Source: Trebouxia sp. TZW2008 (taxonomy: Eukaryota; Chlorophyta; Trebouxiophyceae; Trebouxiales; Trebouxiaceae). From it: DNA of 64,000 nucleotides. Below are positions 50,701 through 62,100 of this stretch, in pieces (positions within the stretch are counted from its first letter, which is position 1; every line of letters begins with the position of its first letter). Under the pieces are notes generated by a model. The model did not search any database. It saw only the letters and a program-made list of their open reading frames with translations, and was not told where the DNA came from. The DNA lies in contig BDIU01000082.1 of the NCBI GenBank assembly GCA_002118135.1, forward strand, positions 1 through 64,000, in the 5' to 3' direction. Position numbers and translations under genes: made by a program.

Positions 50701-53646
50701 CACAGCAGCAAAATGGCAGATGAGGTTCAAGACAACAAGAAAAGAAGTAGAAAAGACAAGAAAATGAGTGAGTGAGTGAGTGAGTGAGTGAGTGAGTGAG
50801 TGAGTGAGTGAGTGAGTGAGTGAGTGAGAGTGGTGGAGTGAGTGGGTGAGTGAGCGAGTGAGCAAGTGAGTGTGTGAATGAGCAGCAGGTTGATTGATTG
50901 ATTGAGCGAGTGAGTGAGTGAGTGAGTGAGTGAGTGAGTGGGTGAGTGAGTGGGTGAGTGAGTGGGTGAGTGAGTGAGCGGGTGAGTGAGTGAGTGAGTG
51001 AGTGAGCGAGCAGTAGGTGGGTGGGTTGGTGGGTGAGTGAGTGTGCGGGTGGGTGGGCGGGTGATGGAGCAAGCGAGTGAGTGAACGAGCGAGCAAACGA
51101 GTGAGCAATAGAGTGGAAAAGTGTTGGAGCAAGGGAGTGCATGCCTGAATGACAGAGTGAGTGAATCAAACACAGAGCGAGCGAGACAGCAAGTCAGCTA
51201 GTGAGTGAGTGAGGCACAAGAGAGTGAACAGGGAAAGCAGAGCATACAAGTTAGAGCATGAGTGGCTGACTGACGGAACAAGCAAGGCAGAAAACGGTGC
51301 ATTGATCACTTTCCTGCAGAATGAGATCGCAATCACTCAGTTTTAGCGTCTGCTCCTGAGGCTCCCAATCAGGTTTGCTGCCATCAAGAGCCCTCCAGTG
51401 GTCACACGTGATCTCAGTTTGCTCCACTTCAGCATCACTTTCCCTGTCAACCTTGGGATAGCCAAGGCGATTGGGTGGTACCGAAAGCCACTCATGGTGT
51501 GTCACCATGACCAGGTACACGTCTAACAGTCCTTGTTGCTGTGCCTCTTTCAGCAGGTTGGCTACCTCCTGGTCATCCTTCCCGAGCTTCTGAACACTCT
51601 TGAGGTGCTTCTTCTTGTAACTGCAGTTACACACATATGTATATAGGATAGGCTTACAAATAAGCTGACTTGTAAGCAACAGAAGACATTGAACAGGGTT
51701 GGACGCTTGATCAGCTTCAAGAGTTAGCACACAGTCTGTGTGCCACCCACCACACTGATGGTTATACAGTCTGAATGATCAGCAGGCAAGCGATGTATGC
51801 CAAGCGAGCTTCAGATTGTGCAGGTGGCCTGAGTTGAACCCGTCTGAGCATTGAGCTGCAAGATGTGAGCACTTGTGCGAATGCCAACAGACCATTGCCT
51901 GGACTTTAATGCCTGCTACAGCTGGGTGCTTAGGGCTGTAGCAGACAAGGTGAGACATGTGGGCAGGCAAGCACACCAGCAGCTAGATGGACAGAGACAT
52001 AGACGCATTTGAGCAGTCTTGACTGTCTGCTGGAATGAATTGCTTACTTGTTGCTCATGCCACATGCTGCAACACCTTGCAACTGCGGCAAGGTGCAACA
52101 GCAGCATCAAGGCATCAATGTCAACGGGAGAGTACAGCATGCCAGCCATGCAATTTGTGGCTAAGTGCATTACTGTGAGTTCACCCATGACAACGCGTTG
52201 CAAATGGAATATAAGAAGCTAAGCTTACGGGTAATCAAACAAGTAGAAGCTGCGGTATGCCCCTGACCACTTGCTTGCCTCTGCTTTCACAACCAGTTCC
52301 AGCTGTGTCTTCAGCCAGGGCCGATCGTTGATTCTTATTGGCAAGTTTGGAGGTTGAACGAGGTGATACAACATCAAGCCATAACATGGATCTTGCTCCC
52401 CTTTTCGTCCTTGTTGTTTCGGGATTTCTAGTGAGTATTCGCACTCTGTGCAGAAAGCGGCAAAGTCATGGTGCTGTTGTTCCAGAGGAGACAACAACTA
52501 AGCTATGTTGCTAACGCTGCAAAGCACATCTGCCATCAGCATGCAGAGCATGTTGCGTGTTGACGATATTAGCGATGGCCCACAGCGATATACTCCGCAT
52601 GTAGGTAGGATGCATGCAAGAGTTGTCCTGTTTACATGCATAGCAAACTTCATCCTATGCAGAATCAGTGATGGGCTGGCAGGCCTACCAGAAAGAAACG
52701 CTACACAGCCCAGACCACTATGATAGCCTGGTACAGAAAGTACCTTATGCTGTTTGCCTTGACGTAATGTGACTTTTGCTTATGATGTCTCCATGTACAG
52801 CATATGCAGAAAGACCAACACAGTCTGGAATCACACCAGATTTGATGCCAGCCTTTTGCAAGTGCAGTCACAAACACATCAGATTTGTAAATGGTGACTT
52901 TGGGAAAGGAGGGGCGGGGGGGAAGGGGGTGGGGAAGGAAGCTGAGAGGGGGCTGACCCTGTTTGATGGAAGCAGCAGAATCATCATAGTGGCAAAGGTT
53001 CCTGCTGGTGTGGCTTGCATTGGATCAAAAAGGTAGTTGCTGCCATTTTGCGACAGCTGTATCCTTTGAAGATGAGCCTCGACCAATTTTGTCTCAGTCA
53101 AGCCAAGCATCTTACTGGCTTCCTCTGTCAACATGCGAACTTTGAACTCCATGTCTGTGGGCAAGCATCAGCACTGTTTTTGCCAGGAGTCACCTGGTGT
53201 CAAGCGAGCAAAGAGGCATGTCAATTTGCCTGGGTTGGTGGTTGCCAGCAGTGAAGGTTCAAGTAGCCATGCTTGGTCCGTTTGTTGCTCAGCCTGCCGT
53301 ACAGGTAGATGTGGTGATGCATCTGTTGCAAGCTACGCTGCAAGTCGGGATCCATTGGCAGTGAGACTTTCCGAAGCCCGGGAATGAAAAGATTGTGTGG
53401 ATCAGCGCAATGGAGACACGGAAAACAACCTGCAGTAGCTGAGACTCGTTGCTTTGGCTGCATACTCTGCAACTGGAGCGTGCAAGGGAATATTTGACGT
53501 GTAGTTGTCATACCTATACGACCTAGACCTCCCAGATCGTCAAGTAAACGCCTCAAAGCGTACTTCCCACGATAGTGCGGAGGAGTCGTCGAGGCTTGAT
53601 CCTCTTGATCCAGGCCCATTGGCATAGTCTCCCCGGACATTGGCAT
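47701..53646 (-). CDS. 2-oxoglutarate/Fe(II) oxygenase-family protein (partial model)
   Basis: Minus-strand exons: 53646-53514 (start MPMSGETMPMGLDQEDQAST); about 53343-53223; 53155-52958 (TPAGTFATMMILLLPS); 52497-52229 (HHDFAAFCTECEYSLE, then GLMLYHLVQPP); 51620-about 51310 (KDDQEVANLLKEAQQQG, then DVYLVMVTHHEW and CDHWRALDGSKPDWE), joined in phase to the previous exon; 50697-50566 (DEASCALVDAFLANPCFFYV); then duplicated exons near 49900-49500 (CQPIQAFLEDP) and 48580-47880 (LRANFEEHFVLKADARSWQ), ending at about 47701. The order and motifs fit large algal and fungal proteins whose N-terminal half is a 2OG-Fe(II) dioxygenase, with a long helical C-terminus. Substrate is unknown. I could not place the canonical iron-binding HxD...H with certainty, and several junctions are unresolved. 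Confidence 0.62.
47719..47754. repeat. Perfect hairpin, 11-bp stem
   Basis: CCTCTGACCCC (47719-47729), a 14-base loop, then the exact reverse complement GGGGTCAGAGG (47744-47754). It sits at the 3' end of the oxygenase-family gene, just upstream of the TPR gene start. Confidence 0.9.
47870..48590 (-). repeat. Five tandem copies of an oxygenase-gene exon
   Basis: On the plus strand GCCTTCAAGAYRAAGTGCTC and the adjoining GCAGYTGAAG..CCTGCAGAA recur near 47900, 48058, 48221, 48369 and 48533 (period about 150-165 bp). On the minus strand they read FEEHFVLKADARSWQG-like. Several remain open. The copy nearest the 3' end connects to the terminal helical segment. Confidence 0.88.
49190..49870 (-). 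repeat. Three tandem copies of another oxygenase-gene exon
   Basis: Minus strand blocks VSMQAPDEV / VSMQAPEEV, then CQPIQAFLEDP, and LSNARHIVK / LSGACHIVK / LSSARDIVK recur at about 49845-49710, 49640-49495 and 49380-49255. The last has only the tail. The linking sequence contains GCATGCTGCAGATGCATGCA motifs. Confidence 0.8.
50763..51110 (+). repeat. (GAGT)n / (CTCA)n microsatellite
   Basis: About 350 bp dominated by GTGAGTGA with short interruptions. It fills much of the intron between oxygenase-gene exons ending 51310 and starting 50697. On the transcribed (minus) strand it reads CTCA. The plus strand reads GTGAGT, a run of perfect splice-donor motifs in antisense. Confidence 0.95.
52899..52952 (+). 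other. G-rich tract, quadruplex-capable
   Basis: Runs of four to seven G separated by one to four bases (GGGGCGGGGGGGAAGGGGGT and following). It begins six bases past a minus-strand donor (exon end 52958), so in the pre-mRNA it is a C-rich tract at the 5' end of the intron. Confidence 0.75.
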
Positions 53647-53729
53647 TTTCAGCCCAACGTCGTGACTTCGCCGTCCCGGTGATTGAATCTCGGCACCAAG
53701 TTACTCCTAGCTCTGCTGTCAAATTGATT

Positions 53730-54522
53730 TTCTTACTGTATCAAGCCTGCCTGGTATGACCAGCTTTGGTTTCGGAGCTGTTAGGTACCCACAGATCTAC
53801 TCAACACTTGCAGAGTTGCATTGCCCCGTGAGTCTCAGAGCAAGTCAGCTCTGTGAAGTCAGCTGATACAACTCGGTCTGCGGCACAGTATTTCCGATTG
53901 CTCCTTGGCGTTGATGTTCACGCCGCTATCTTAATGATACACCTGTCAGAGCTGCTATGCCTGGGCGAGTGCAGCATGACGTCGACTGTCACGATCGTAC
54001 GTCGACTGTCAAGGTCAGACAGCCAGTGAACTGTGCTGATGCATGCATCTAAGCTGTGACTTTCTCAGCTGGAGCAGATGAAAGCAGCATTCCAAATTGT
54101 ATATTCGAAAGCTTGTGATCACAAAGTCATTCTCATGCGCATTTCATTACCAAACAAACACGCTGCAGTTGCTGGACTGCCATCCATCCAATGCCATCTA
54201 CTCTGTATTATCAACTTTGAGCCAGCTGGCACCACAGCCTGGAGCATTGTGAGGAATCTGCCGGCTTACATATGCAAGGCCATGACCATCCAGGGGCAAT
54301 CCTTGTAATGCACAGCGCAGAGGTGTACCAAACACAAAAATTTTCCCTGCCTGAGTCAGGTCCCCATTACCACTGCACCGTCATGACCTATTACACCACA
54401 GAGTTTGCAGGGCATTGACCAGTAGCGCACACAACCACCTTGTTCAACATTGAAGAACGACACAAACCAAAATTGAATGGCTTACAGAAGCACAACATGC
54501 AGTCCAATCATCACCCACACGT
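53730..54522. other. Intergenic, no gene supported
   Basis: The upstream flank of the oxygenase gene and the downstream flank of the membrane-protein gene. A 76-codon ATG frame (54078-54308, plus) has no family resemblance. CGTCGACTGTCA is directly repeated around 53980-54012. Confidence 0.5.
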
Positions 54523-55722
54523 CTAAGGAGCGGTCTGGGGTAGCTTCCAAACGCCCTTCCAGAAGAACACACTAATAAGAACTGCACAGTCAGCAGTCCA
54601 GATGATGGGGAAGCTTTTCCACACAAAGGGCAGAACAACATTGACAAGCGGAATCAACAAAAACAGCAGATTCAGAGCATCCTTTTCTTGCGCATCACAC
54701 TCGCGAGCCCGCAAGGATGGAATGGTGAACATCCATATCGACCACATCCTGCAATAACATCCACTCTGTCAAGTCAACATTCCCACAGATTGTATGAGCT
54801 GAGCACAGCAGCAGCTTGGACAGCGTCTACACAACACAATGGTGCATGCCTTGTGACATGTGTTGTGCAACAGGTAATGGCTTTGCATAGATTGGACTGG
54901 CCAAGGCAGCAAGGAAGGCACATGGCAAAACTTGCACTGGCATAACTGTGTTTGTGGGCGAAGCTACAGACGCAAGGCGTCAAGCAGCTCACCCCATGAG
55001 CCTTGGGATATCTGGCTTTTCTGACGGAAACAGAATGTTGAATGACAGGAAGCCTCCAACCTGCAGCCATGACTCAGATTGAACAATACAAATTACTGAT
55101 AAGCGTCGTTTAGCTATGAGGTACGCCCTGAAGCTTACCACCAGCCCTATCCATGCTTGGGCTTCAAAGATCTTGTACAGTGTGCTACCTGCTCAGAGAA
55201 AGCTAGTCAGTGAGCTTTACGACAGACTGGCATGAACCAAAAAGCAGAATACAGCAATTAAATTGCCCCACTGCAAATTGCACTCAAGCCGACTCACCCT
55301 TGAATGCAGGATTTTTGGACGGCCCTGATGCTCTTGGTGCAAATGTTGTCGCTGCACCTCGGGCAAATTTTGATACCTGGCAAGACACAGTGACAACATT
55401 GAGCACAGCTGTGCTAGGGTACAATGCTGAGGGGCTATTCAACAGACTGTACCTCTGTATTCAAATCCTTGTTTTGCGGTCGGCCTGGGGCTGCAATGAA
55501 CACGCAAAGAGGTAAATTGGAGAACGGTTGCGAAGAGAAGAGGCCGGCTTTGTGCTTCGCACCTGATGTTGAAGGCTCTGAAGTGACATCTGGTTCGCTG
55601 GCTGCTCTAAAGGCGGGTTTGCATGCGCGCTGCGGTCGAGCCAGTCTGCTGCCATATAGTCCATGACGTTGCAGTGGTGCCGTCAAAGATGGGCAGAAAG
55701 AATGTGTATGCAAGCAGTTCAT
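54523..55722 (-). CDS. Conserved membrane protein, probably plastid, 5 exons
   Basis: Exons (minus): 55722-55453, 55376-55298, 55188-55139, 55060-54993 and 54748-54523, in phase, 230 residues. The first 60 or so residues (MNCLHTHSFCPSLTAPLQRH, then many Arg, Ala, Ser and few acidic) look like a chloroplast transit peptide. The mature part is hydrophobic, with short amphipathic links: STLYKIFEAQAWIGLV, GGFLSFNILFPSEKPDI, MGMWSIWMFTIPSLRARE, a DALNLLFLLIPLVNVVLPF span and a SFPIIWTADCAVLISVFF span. Roughly three or four membrane segments. I do not recognise a named family. Thylakoid or inner-envelope location is inferred only from the leader and spans. No relic exon copies were seen in this compact gene, and no lesion. 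Confidence 0.82.
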
Positions 55723-56150
55723 AGTGCCGACGTGTAGAAGCCTCGCAGACAACACTCGCGTCACAGCTGGGAGATGCCCTCGTTGCAGATATTGATCAGC
55801 TGTCGTTCAAGTCTAATCAGTCGATGTCGACAGAGCGTCCGCTGCAACCCGATATCGCGATGCTCGCAACAAACCACGCAAGCGTAATAGAGAGAGTGCA
55901 GGCGTTTCGCCTGAAGATCTCGTTTCGATTCGAAGACGACACGAACAAGATGTCCTGCGAGAATTTGAGCTGCATTCCTGCACGCATAGCAGAGCTATAC
56001 GTGACAACAGTTCTATCTGCGTCAAGGGGCTCACTTTCTGTAAGCGTGTTGACGAACGTGCCCCCGGCAAGCCCCTGTGTCGACTTGAACAGAACTAGTC
56101 CTGTTGATGCTTATGACCTACAGCGTTACACTGTAGTTTGAATCGAAGTC
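55723..56150. promoter_or_regulatory. Divergent promoter region
   Basis: 428 bp between the start codons of the membrane-protein gene (minus) and the sorting nexin (plus). It is richer in CG dinucleotides than the flanking introns. No TATA box was evident. It must hold both promoters and both 5' leaders. Confidence 0.6.
55824..56141 (+). CDS. Possible upstream ORF (105 aa)
   Basis: ATG 55824 to TGA 56139-56141, ending nine bases before the sorting-nexin ATG. The frame is open further 5' to 55725. Composition is ordinary (DDTNKMSCENLSCIPARI), not low-complexity. It could be a long uORF on the sorting-nexin mRNA, a separate small gene, or chance in a GC-richer region. No family resemblance. 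Confidence 0.3.
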   Translation: MSTERPLQPDIAMLATNHASVIERVQAFRLKISFRFEDDTNKMSCENLSCIPARIAELYVTTVLSASRGSLSVSVLTNVPPASPCVDLNRTSPVDAYDLQRYTVV

Positions 56151-59100
56151 ATGAGCGATGGCAAGCAATTTGACGATCCTCTGTCTGGCTTAGCATTTGC
56201 CCAAGAAGACCAGGTAACAGCGCGGTGATATAATATCGAGGTTTGTCAGTCTGACTGCTTGACCTGTAAAGCTGGTATTTTGTCAGGAGTTGGACGAGGA
56301 AATACCTTTCGATGACCCGCCAGAGAACCCTCCGCTAGCACAGGTAAAAGCTACCAGCCAAATAAGCTTCAGCATTCTCCATACACTGCACCAGAATAAG
56401 AACACGTGTTCTGATCAACAGGCAGGCTTTCAGGACTCAGACGCCGGCACAAAGCGTCCTTTGCTGCAACCTGACCAAGACAGCAGGACTTCCAGGACTC
56501 AACCTCAAAACCTACAAAGTTCCTGGCAACGAGAGTCAGATCAGTTTGCTCCCACACGAGTTGACACACTAGCCAGCTACGGTCAGCTGGTGACACCACA
56601 TAGTTTTGAGGATGCTCCTCAGGCCAGTCAACAGGAAATTCAGCCTCAGCAAACAGCATCATCCGGCGAAGCAGGACCTAGCAGCAGCAGCAGCAGCAGT
56701 ACAGCATTTCCACAGCGCAGTGCTCAAGGGCAACGACCGCACATCACAGTCACAGATCCCGTCAAGCATACTGAAAAGTCAATTATTGGCGTTAATGGAG
56801 GCTTTGTCATGTATGCTGTCACCAGCCGCATTAATCTGCCCAAATACAGCAGCAGAGGCGCAACAGTCCGTAGGCGCTTCAGAGATTTTGTGGTGAGCTG
56901 CTGGAGCCTAAGACTCACTACATAGATCAAATGCTCACAGACATCAGCCCGCAACGCAAAGGAGCTCTTGACCTGTTGATAATGCTTATGAAGCAGAAGT
57001 TCAGGCCATTGGGGCATCAGCATCTAGCTCACATTAGCATGCAGTTCCTTGTCTGGCTGTGACCATGACGCACACACCTCTAGATTGCGCAACAACTATA
57101 CTGCGGCCCTTGAAAAGAATCATGCTGCCTTGTGTACAAGTGCTGATGACAGGCGTCCAACACATGGATGCAGGCTTTGGCAGAGCTGCTCAAGGTGACT
57201 CACAGGGGCTACTTCATACCGCCCCGCCCTGAGAAGAACCCTGTGGAGGGCCAAAGGGCAAGTGAAGACTTTGTTGAGCAAAGGCGCAGCGCCTTGGAAA
57301 AGTATCTGCAGCAGTTGGCAGTGCATCCTGCAATCTCACAGAGTGACGTGAGTTTAGTGTCTGCATGCTGTTATGTTCAGTTTACATCAACTCCAGGACT
57401 GCAAGCTGCCACCCCTCAGCACATCTTTACTTACTCTGCATGCCTCGTGTTCATAAAAGTTGGCTGTGACCCTGCTGCATCAATGCCTCTGAGTTGCATA
57501 ACTGCTGTCTGATGTTTTGCATAGCTGCTTTGCATCATTGTCTGCAATTCAAGGCACAAGATCAAAGCAAAGACAAGTACGAGCTTATGTGTCAGCCTTA
57601 TTGAGGCCGAAACGTGCAAACAGTACTCAAGAACACCAAGCTTGGAGCCCCTTGGCAATGATGGCTCTGAAAAAGCTGTGAATCTAAATGTGTGAACAAA
57701 GTTGGGTCGCTTGCAGGAGTTGCATGTGTTCCTAGAAGCAGAGGGACCTCTGGGCGCAACATTGCAATGGCAGCAGTTGCAGCCAATGCATGGCTCCATA
57801 TTGGAGGGTGTAGCTCGCCTGCCTAAGCAACTCTTTGGTAGGAGCTTGCCTGCAATCTCATGCGGTTGCCCTTATATACACGAGGCAGCTAATGCTGCAG
57901 TAGCTGTGAGTCGTGTCTGCTAAGGTCTATCTGTATAGGATGCAGTTGGCTCAATGCATTATGCTTTGAGCATGCTATTGCGGCTTGCCTCTTTTGCTGG
58001 TGAACAGCAGCAGCCTGTGACTCAAGCACAGCAGGGGGCTGCTGCTTGGATGCCAAGATTGCCGTGTTTGCCATTGCTATGCGATGTGCATTCCCGTGCT
58101 TAACTTGGATGCTTCAGCCTGCTGTGAATTCACATGTCTGTTGGTACACCAGAAGTCTGTGTCCTTTTGAATACACCCCAACATGTCAAAGTGTGGGGCT
58201 GTACTGTAGGGCAGGACTCAGCAGCCCCTTCACCCACAGAAGCAGCTACCAATACCAAACACACCTCAGACCTACTCAGGCGCTTCAAGGAGCTCACTGT
58301 GAAAGAATCTACAGACCCTGCTGCTCTGGATCAGCCTGAAATTGATCTCAGGGTGAGCTACTGGCTGTATACTGGACACAACATCAGGCCTGCAGTGTTA
58401 CAGTTTCAGTGCTGTCATGCAGCAGGAATGTCCGAAATTGTCCTCAGGGTGAGCTGTTCCCTAGGTATTGAGCAAACCATTGTGCTGCACTGATGGCATT
58501 CAGTGACGTTGAGTCAGTATCGCCATCAGGTGTCATTCTCTGCTTCTGATGGCATGTGAGCTTTGCTACTTCGCTGCTGTGATGCATGCAGTATTGCTCA
58601 TTCATAGCTATTAGCGGGATGGGTGTCGACTCCTCATTATGCCCCGGGCTTGTCGATAAAATTGTGTCTTGAGGGCATGTGTCCCAGTGATAAAAGCGTA
58701 TCGATCAGGCCTGCATTGCACGCAAACCCCTGCTGGGAAGTTCATGGTGCATTGCATGCAAGTCTAGGTATGTGAGAGTGCTGCTGCTGAAACATATGTT
58801 TGGCTGCTGCAGAATGAGAAGCTTGTAATAGATGAGTTCCTTGAGAAAGTGGCAGCTGCTTCAAGGAAGGTCAGCTGCTCATCTTGCATATGCCGGCTCT
58901 GATATTGAACAAGCTAGCATCATGGCACACCTGTCTGCCTCCTGTTAATATGCTGATAGAATGTCAAGTTCAGCATGTGTGTCATGACAGTGAACCTGTG
59001 CCACAATTGTAAGCGCATCTGTGGGTCGTGTGTTATCAGTATCATGTCTATCTGTGCTTGTGAGTACATTGGCTATTGCTCCAAGTCAACAAGTCATGTG

Positions 59101-62100
59101 GCCTTGGATACTGCTTGTCTTATGCAAGGTCTCTTGGGACACTCATGAGCAAGCAGCTGTCGACAGAGCCTTTGAGCGACATATGTCGATTGAGCTGTAC
59201 CTCTGCCGATGCAGGCTGAAAGGCTAGTAAGCAAGTTTGAGGAGCTTGGTCAGGTGACAGGCGACCTGGGGCTCAGTGCCATCAAGCTAGCTAAGTTTGA
59301 AGACACTGATGGCAGCAACTGTGGCGCTTACACTGACTCCGCCATGGCCAGCAAAACCATCTCCGCTGATAGCAAGCGAGTAGGCATGGTGAGTCGCACT
59401 GCAGTCACCGCTGTGCAAGCTGAAGTTAGCAAATCCCTTGACGAAGACACTGATGGCAGCAGTTGTGGCTCATGCACTGACTCTGCCATGGCCAGTAAAA
59501 TCAGCTGACAGCCAGCAGGTTGGCACGGTGAGTTGTACTGCATATACCTCTGAGTACTCTGTGAAAGCTGGGTCCTCAGGCCCTACGATGGTGTTTCGTG
59601 ACTTGGGGCTCTGTTAGTGTCAAAACTCGCATGCTGCTGCTGGCTTTGAGAGGCAATAATAGGTCTGTGCTGGCTGCTGTTTGGCCACCTTTCTGGCAAG
59701 ACAGGTCGCTCAGATCCAACTGGCAAGATTTGCAGCTGCTGAGAATTGTATCATCGCTCAGTCAATATGCGTCAAGAACTTAGACAAAGCTTAGCTGCTC
59801 ACGGAGGTTTTGCAAACAGCTGACAAGGCAGTGGGTCATGATGCAGGCAACAGGGTGTTGAGCCAGCATAGCTCTCAGGTTTCAGTGTCCATTGATGATA
59901 CGTGTAAGGCAGCGCAGCCAGCAGTGCTCATAAATAAAACAGTTTTTTTTACTAGCAGCTTTATATGAAAAACGTCAAAAAACAAGAAATCGCTAGTAAA
60001 TACGGTAACAGACTTTCTTTGTATCCCGAAAAGAAAGTAGACTTTTGCTCATGAATCACAGTCACCTGTGCATCTCATCACACGTGTGAGTAGAACGCCA
60101 TGACCCCATGTATACCAGTCATCAACAATCTGAACTGCCATGGCCATGTGTCTGCTAGTGCGTGTAATGGTGGAACAGGCAGCCGGCTAAGCAGGACAAT
60201 CACTAATGCCACAGCTAATGCGTCGGCCATTTGGGTTGGCATTGCTGCTTTTCTGAATGCATTGCTGCTGGCCTGACTGTGTGTGTGATGCCACAGGCCG
60301 CTATAAGAGTGAGCCGGCTGAGCAGGACAGCTACCAATGCCACGGCTGATGCTTTGGCACCCCTTCACGACAACCTAGCCCTGGCACCAGTGAGTTTATC
60401 ACCCTGCAGTCCATATACTGTTTTTGTGAGGCTACTTGCTCTTGCTGCTTGTGCAACTAGTAGCTTTCTGCAGCTAAATTGATGTCGTCCCCTGTGTCGT
60501 GTTGATGTGGCTTTGTTATCCTTGTGTGGCTTTTTGACTGTGATCAGTGTGCAAGCAGCAGCATGTAGCAGCTCATTAGGCTTTCTCCACCAGCGCCCTT
60601 CTGTGCCTTTTGACTCTACTGCTAGTGTGACCAGAGTCATCCCGCAGGTGACTCCGTGTTCCTGACCATGCTCCTCTGCAGCTGTTTGACCGTGATACTT
60701 GTGCAAGCAGCAGCATTGTACATCTGACTGCTGGTGTGCAGATTACCTGAATGTGCATGAGCGCGTAGGCTACCAGCAAGGGTTTGAAACAAAGGAAAGA
60801 TGCTTGTGTTCGTGTGCTTGCAAGCTGCATAGGTGTGCGTGTGCACAATTGCCCAGGTGGGCATTTATGCGTAAAGTGCTGGCAATGCTCTCAGGAGAAG
60901 GACACTGCCTTATTTGTGCGTATGCAGACTGCTTAATTGTAGACGTGTTTACAGAATGCATAAATGTAAATGTGTCTGCAGACTGCATGGATGTGCGCAA
61001 AATTCACCTCAATGTCCATGTACATGCAGGCTGCAAGCAAGGCCTTGAAGGAGAGGGAGGCAGCGCTGCTGACGCTTCATGCCATTGAGGCTGACCTAGA
61101 GAAGCGGCGGCAAGCCATCTCTGCCATCGAAGCAGAAGGCCAAAGGGTACGGCATAGAACAACATTCTTTGCTTTGCCTCGCTCTGGTCTGCTTTGCAAA
61201 TCGTCAGATCAGCTGAGTCTTTCACACAAGAACCCGAAGAACAGTTTGAGCTGTCAGGCACCACTCGGCCAAAAGAAGCAGCCCGAGATAAGTGACTTGC
61301 CTGTTGCTGCCCATTCCTGTCACAATCTGAGTCCATCACTGGACACCACATAGCCAGTGTGACATTTGGAGAACCTGTCTATGCTTGCTGCAATTTGTAA
61401 GCAAGCTGCAGTAGCTTGTGTTAAGGCACTGCTGAGCAGCTCATATTGGTACAAGGTGACTGAATTGCATACATTGCACATTTTGCACACTGATCCCCTA
61501 AATCATTTTGGTGCAGCAAGTCCATTTAACAGATCTTCAGCTTGAGTGTATTGTGGCATCTTTTGCAATGGAACTATGCAATGATGGCAAAGCATGCTGT
61601 TGCAGACGCAAGCGGCAGACAAGGCAAAGCGCAAAACTGAAAGCCTAAGAAATGAGGTGGCCAGCCTGGAAGCAGCTGTGCAAGCTGCCTCACAGGAATA
61701 CAATAGGGTCAAGCGGCGAAACTCACAGGTGACTTTTCTGGCAATCATAGCAGTGAGGAGGCGGTGTCATGTAGAACACCCATATTCATCCTGCTATGCT
61801 ATAAAGTATATAGGAAGCATGTTAATTGCTTGATTTCAACGCATGTGTTGCGGGATTCATGCACCTTTGCATGATTGAAAAGATCCTACAGGCTCACTGC
61901 TTATGTTGCTTTAAGCATCAAGCCCAGGCCGCCGCTATAAACAGAGGCTTCCTTTATGACGCCTAATGGCATAAAGTTTTTTTCTTTTTCTATGTTGCTT
62001 CTGCCTGCAGGAGGTGGCACGCTGGAAAGATGCACGCATCTCAGACTTTGATGGCATGCTGGTGAGTCTGTGCAAACTGCTGCAGCGTATCCTCTTCAAG

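Noticed and set aside
50552..51173. Long minus-strand frames reading SLTHSLTH in three frames
   Set aside because: They are translations of the (CTCA)n microsatellite, open in all three frames by composition; they lie in an intron.
51780..51880. Minus-strand tRNA-like GGGTTCAACTCAGG
   Set aside because: The T-arm-like word has no pairing stem and no D-arm or acceptor partner.
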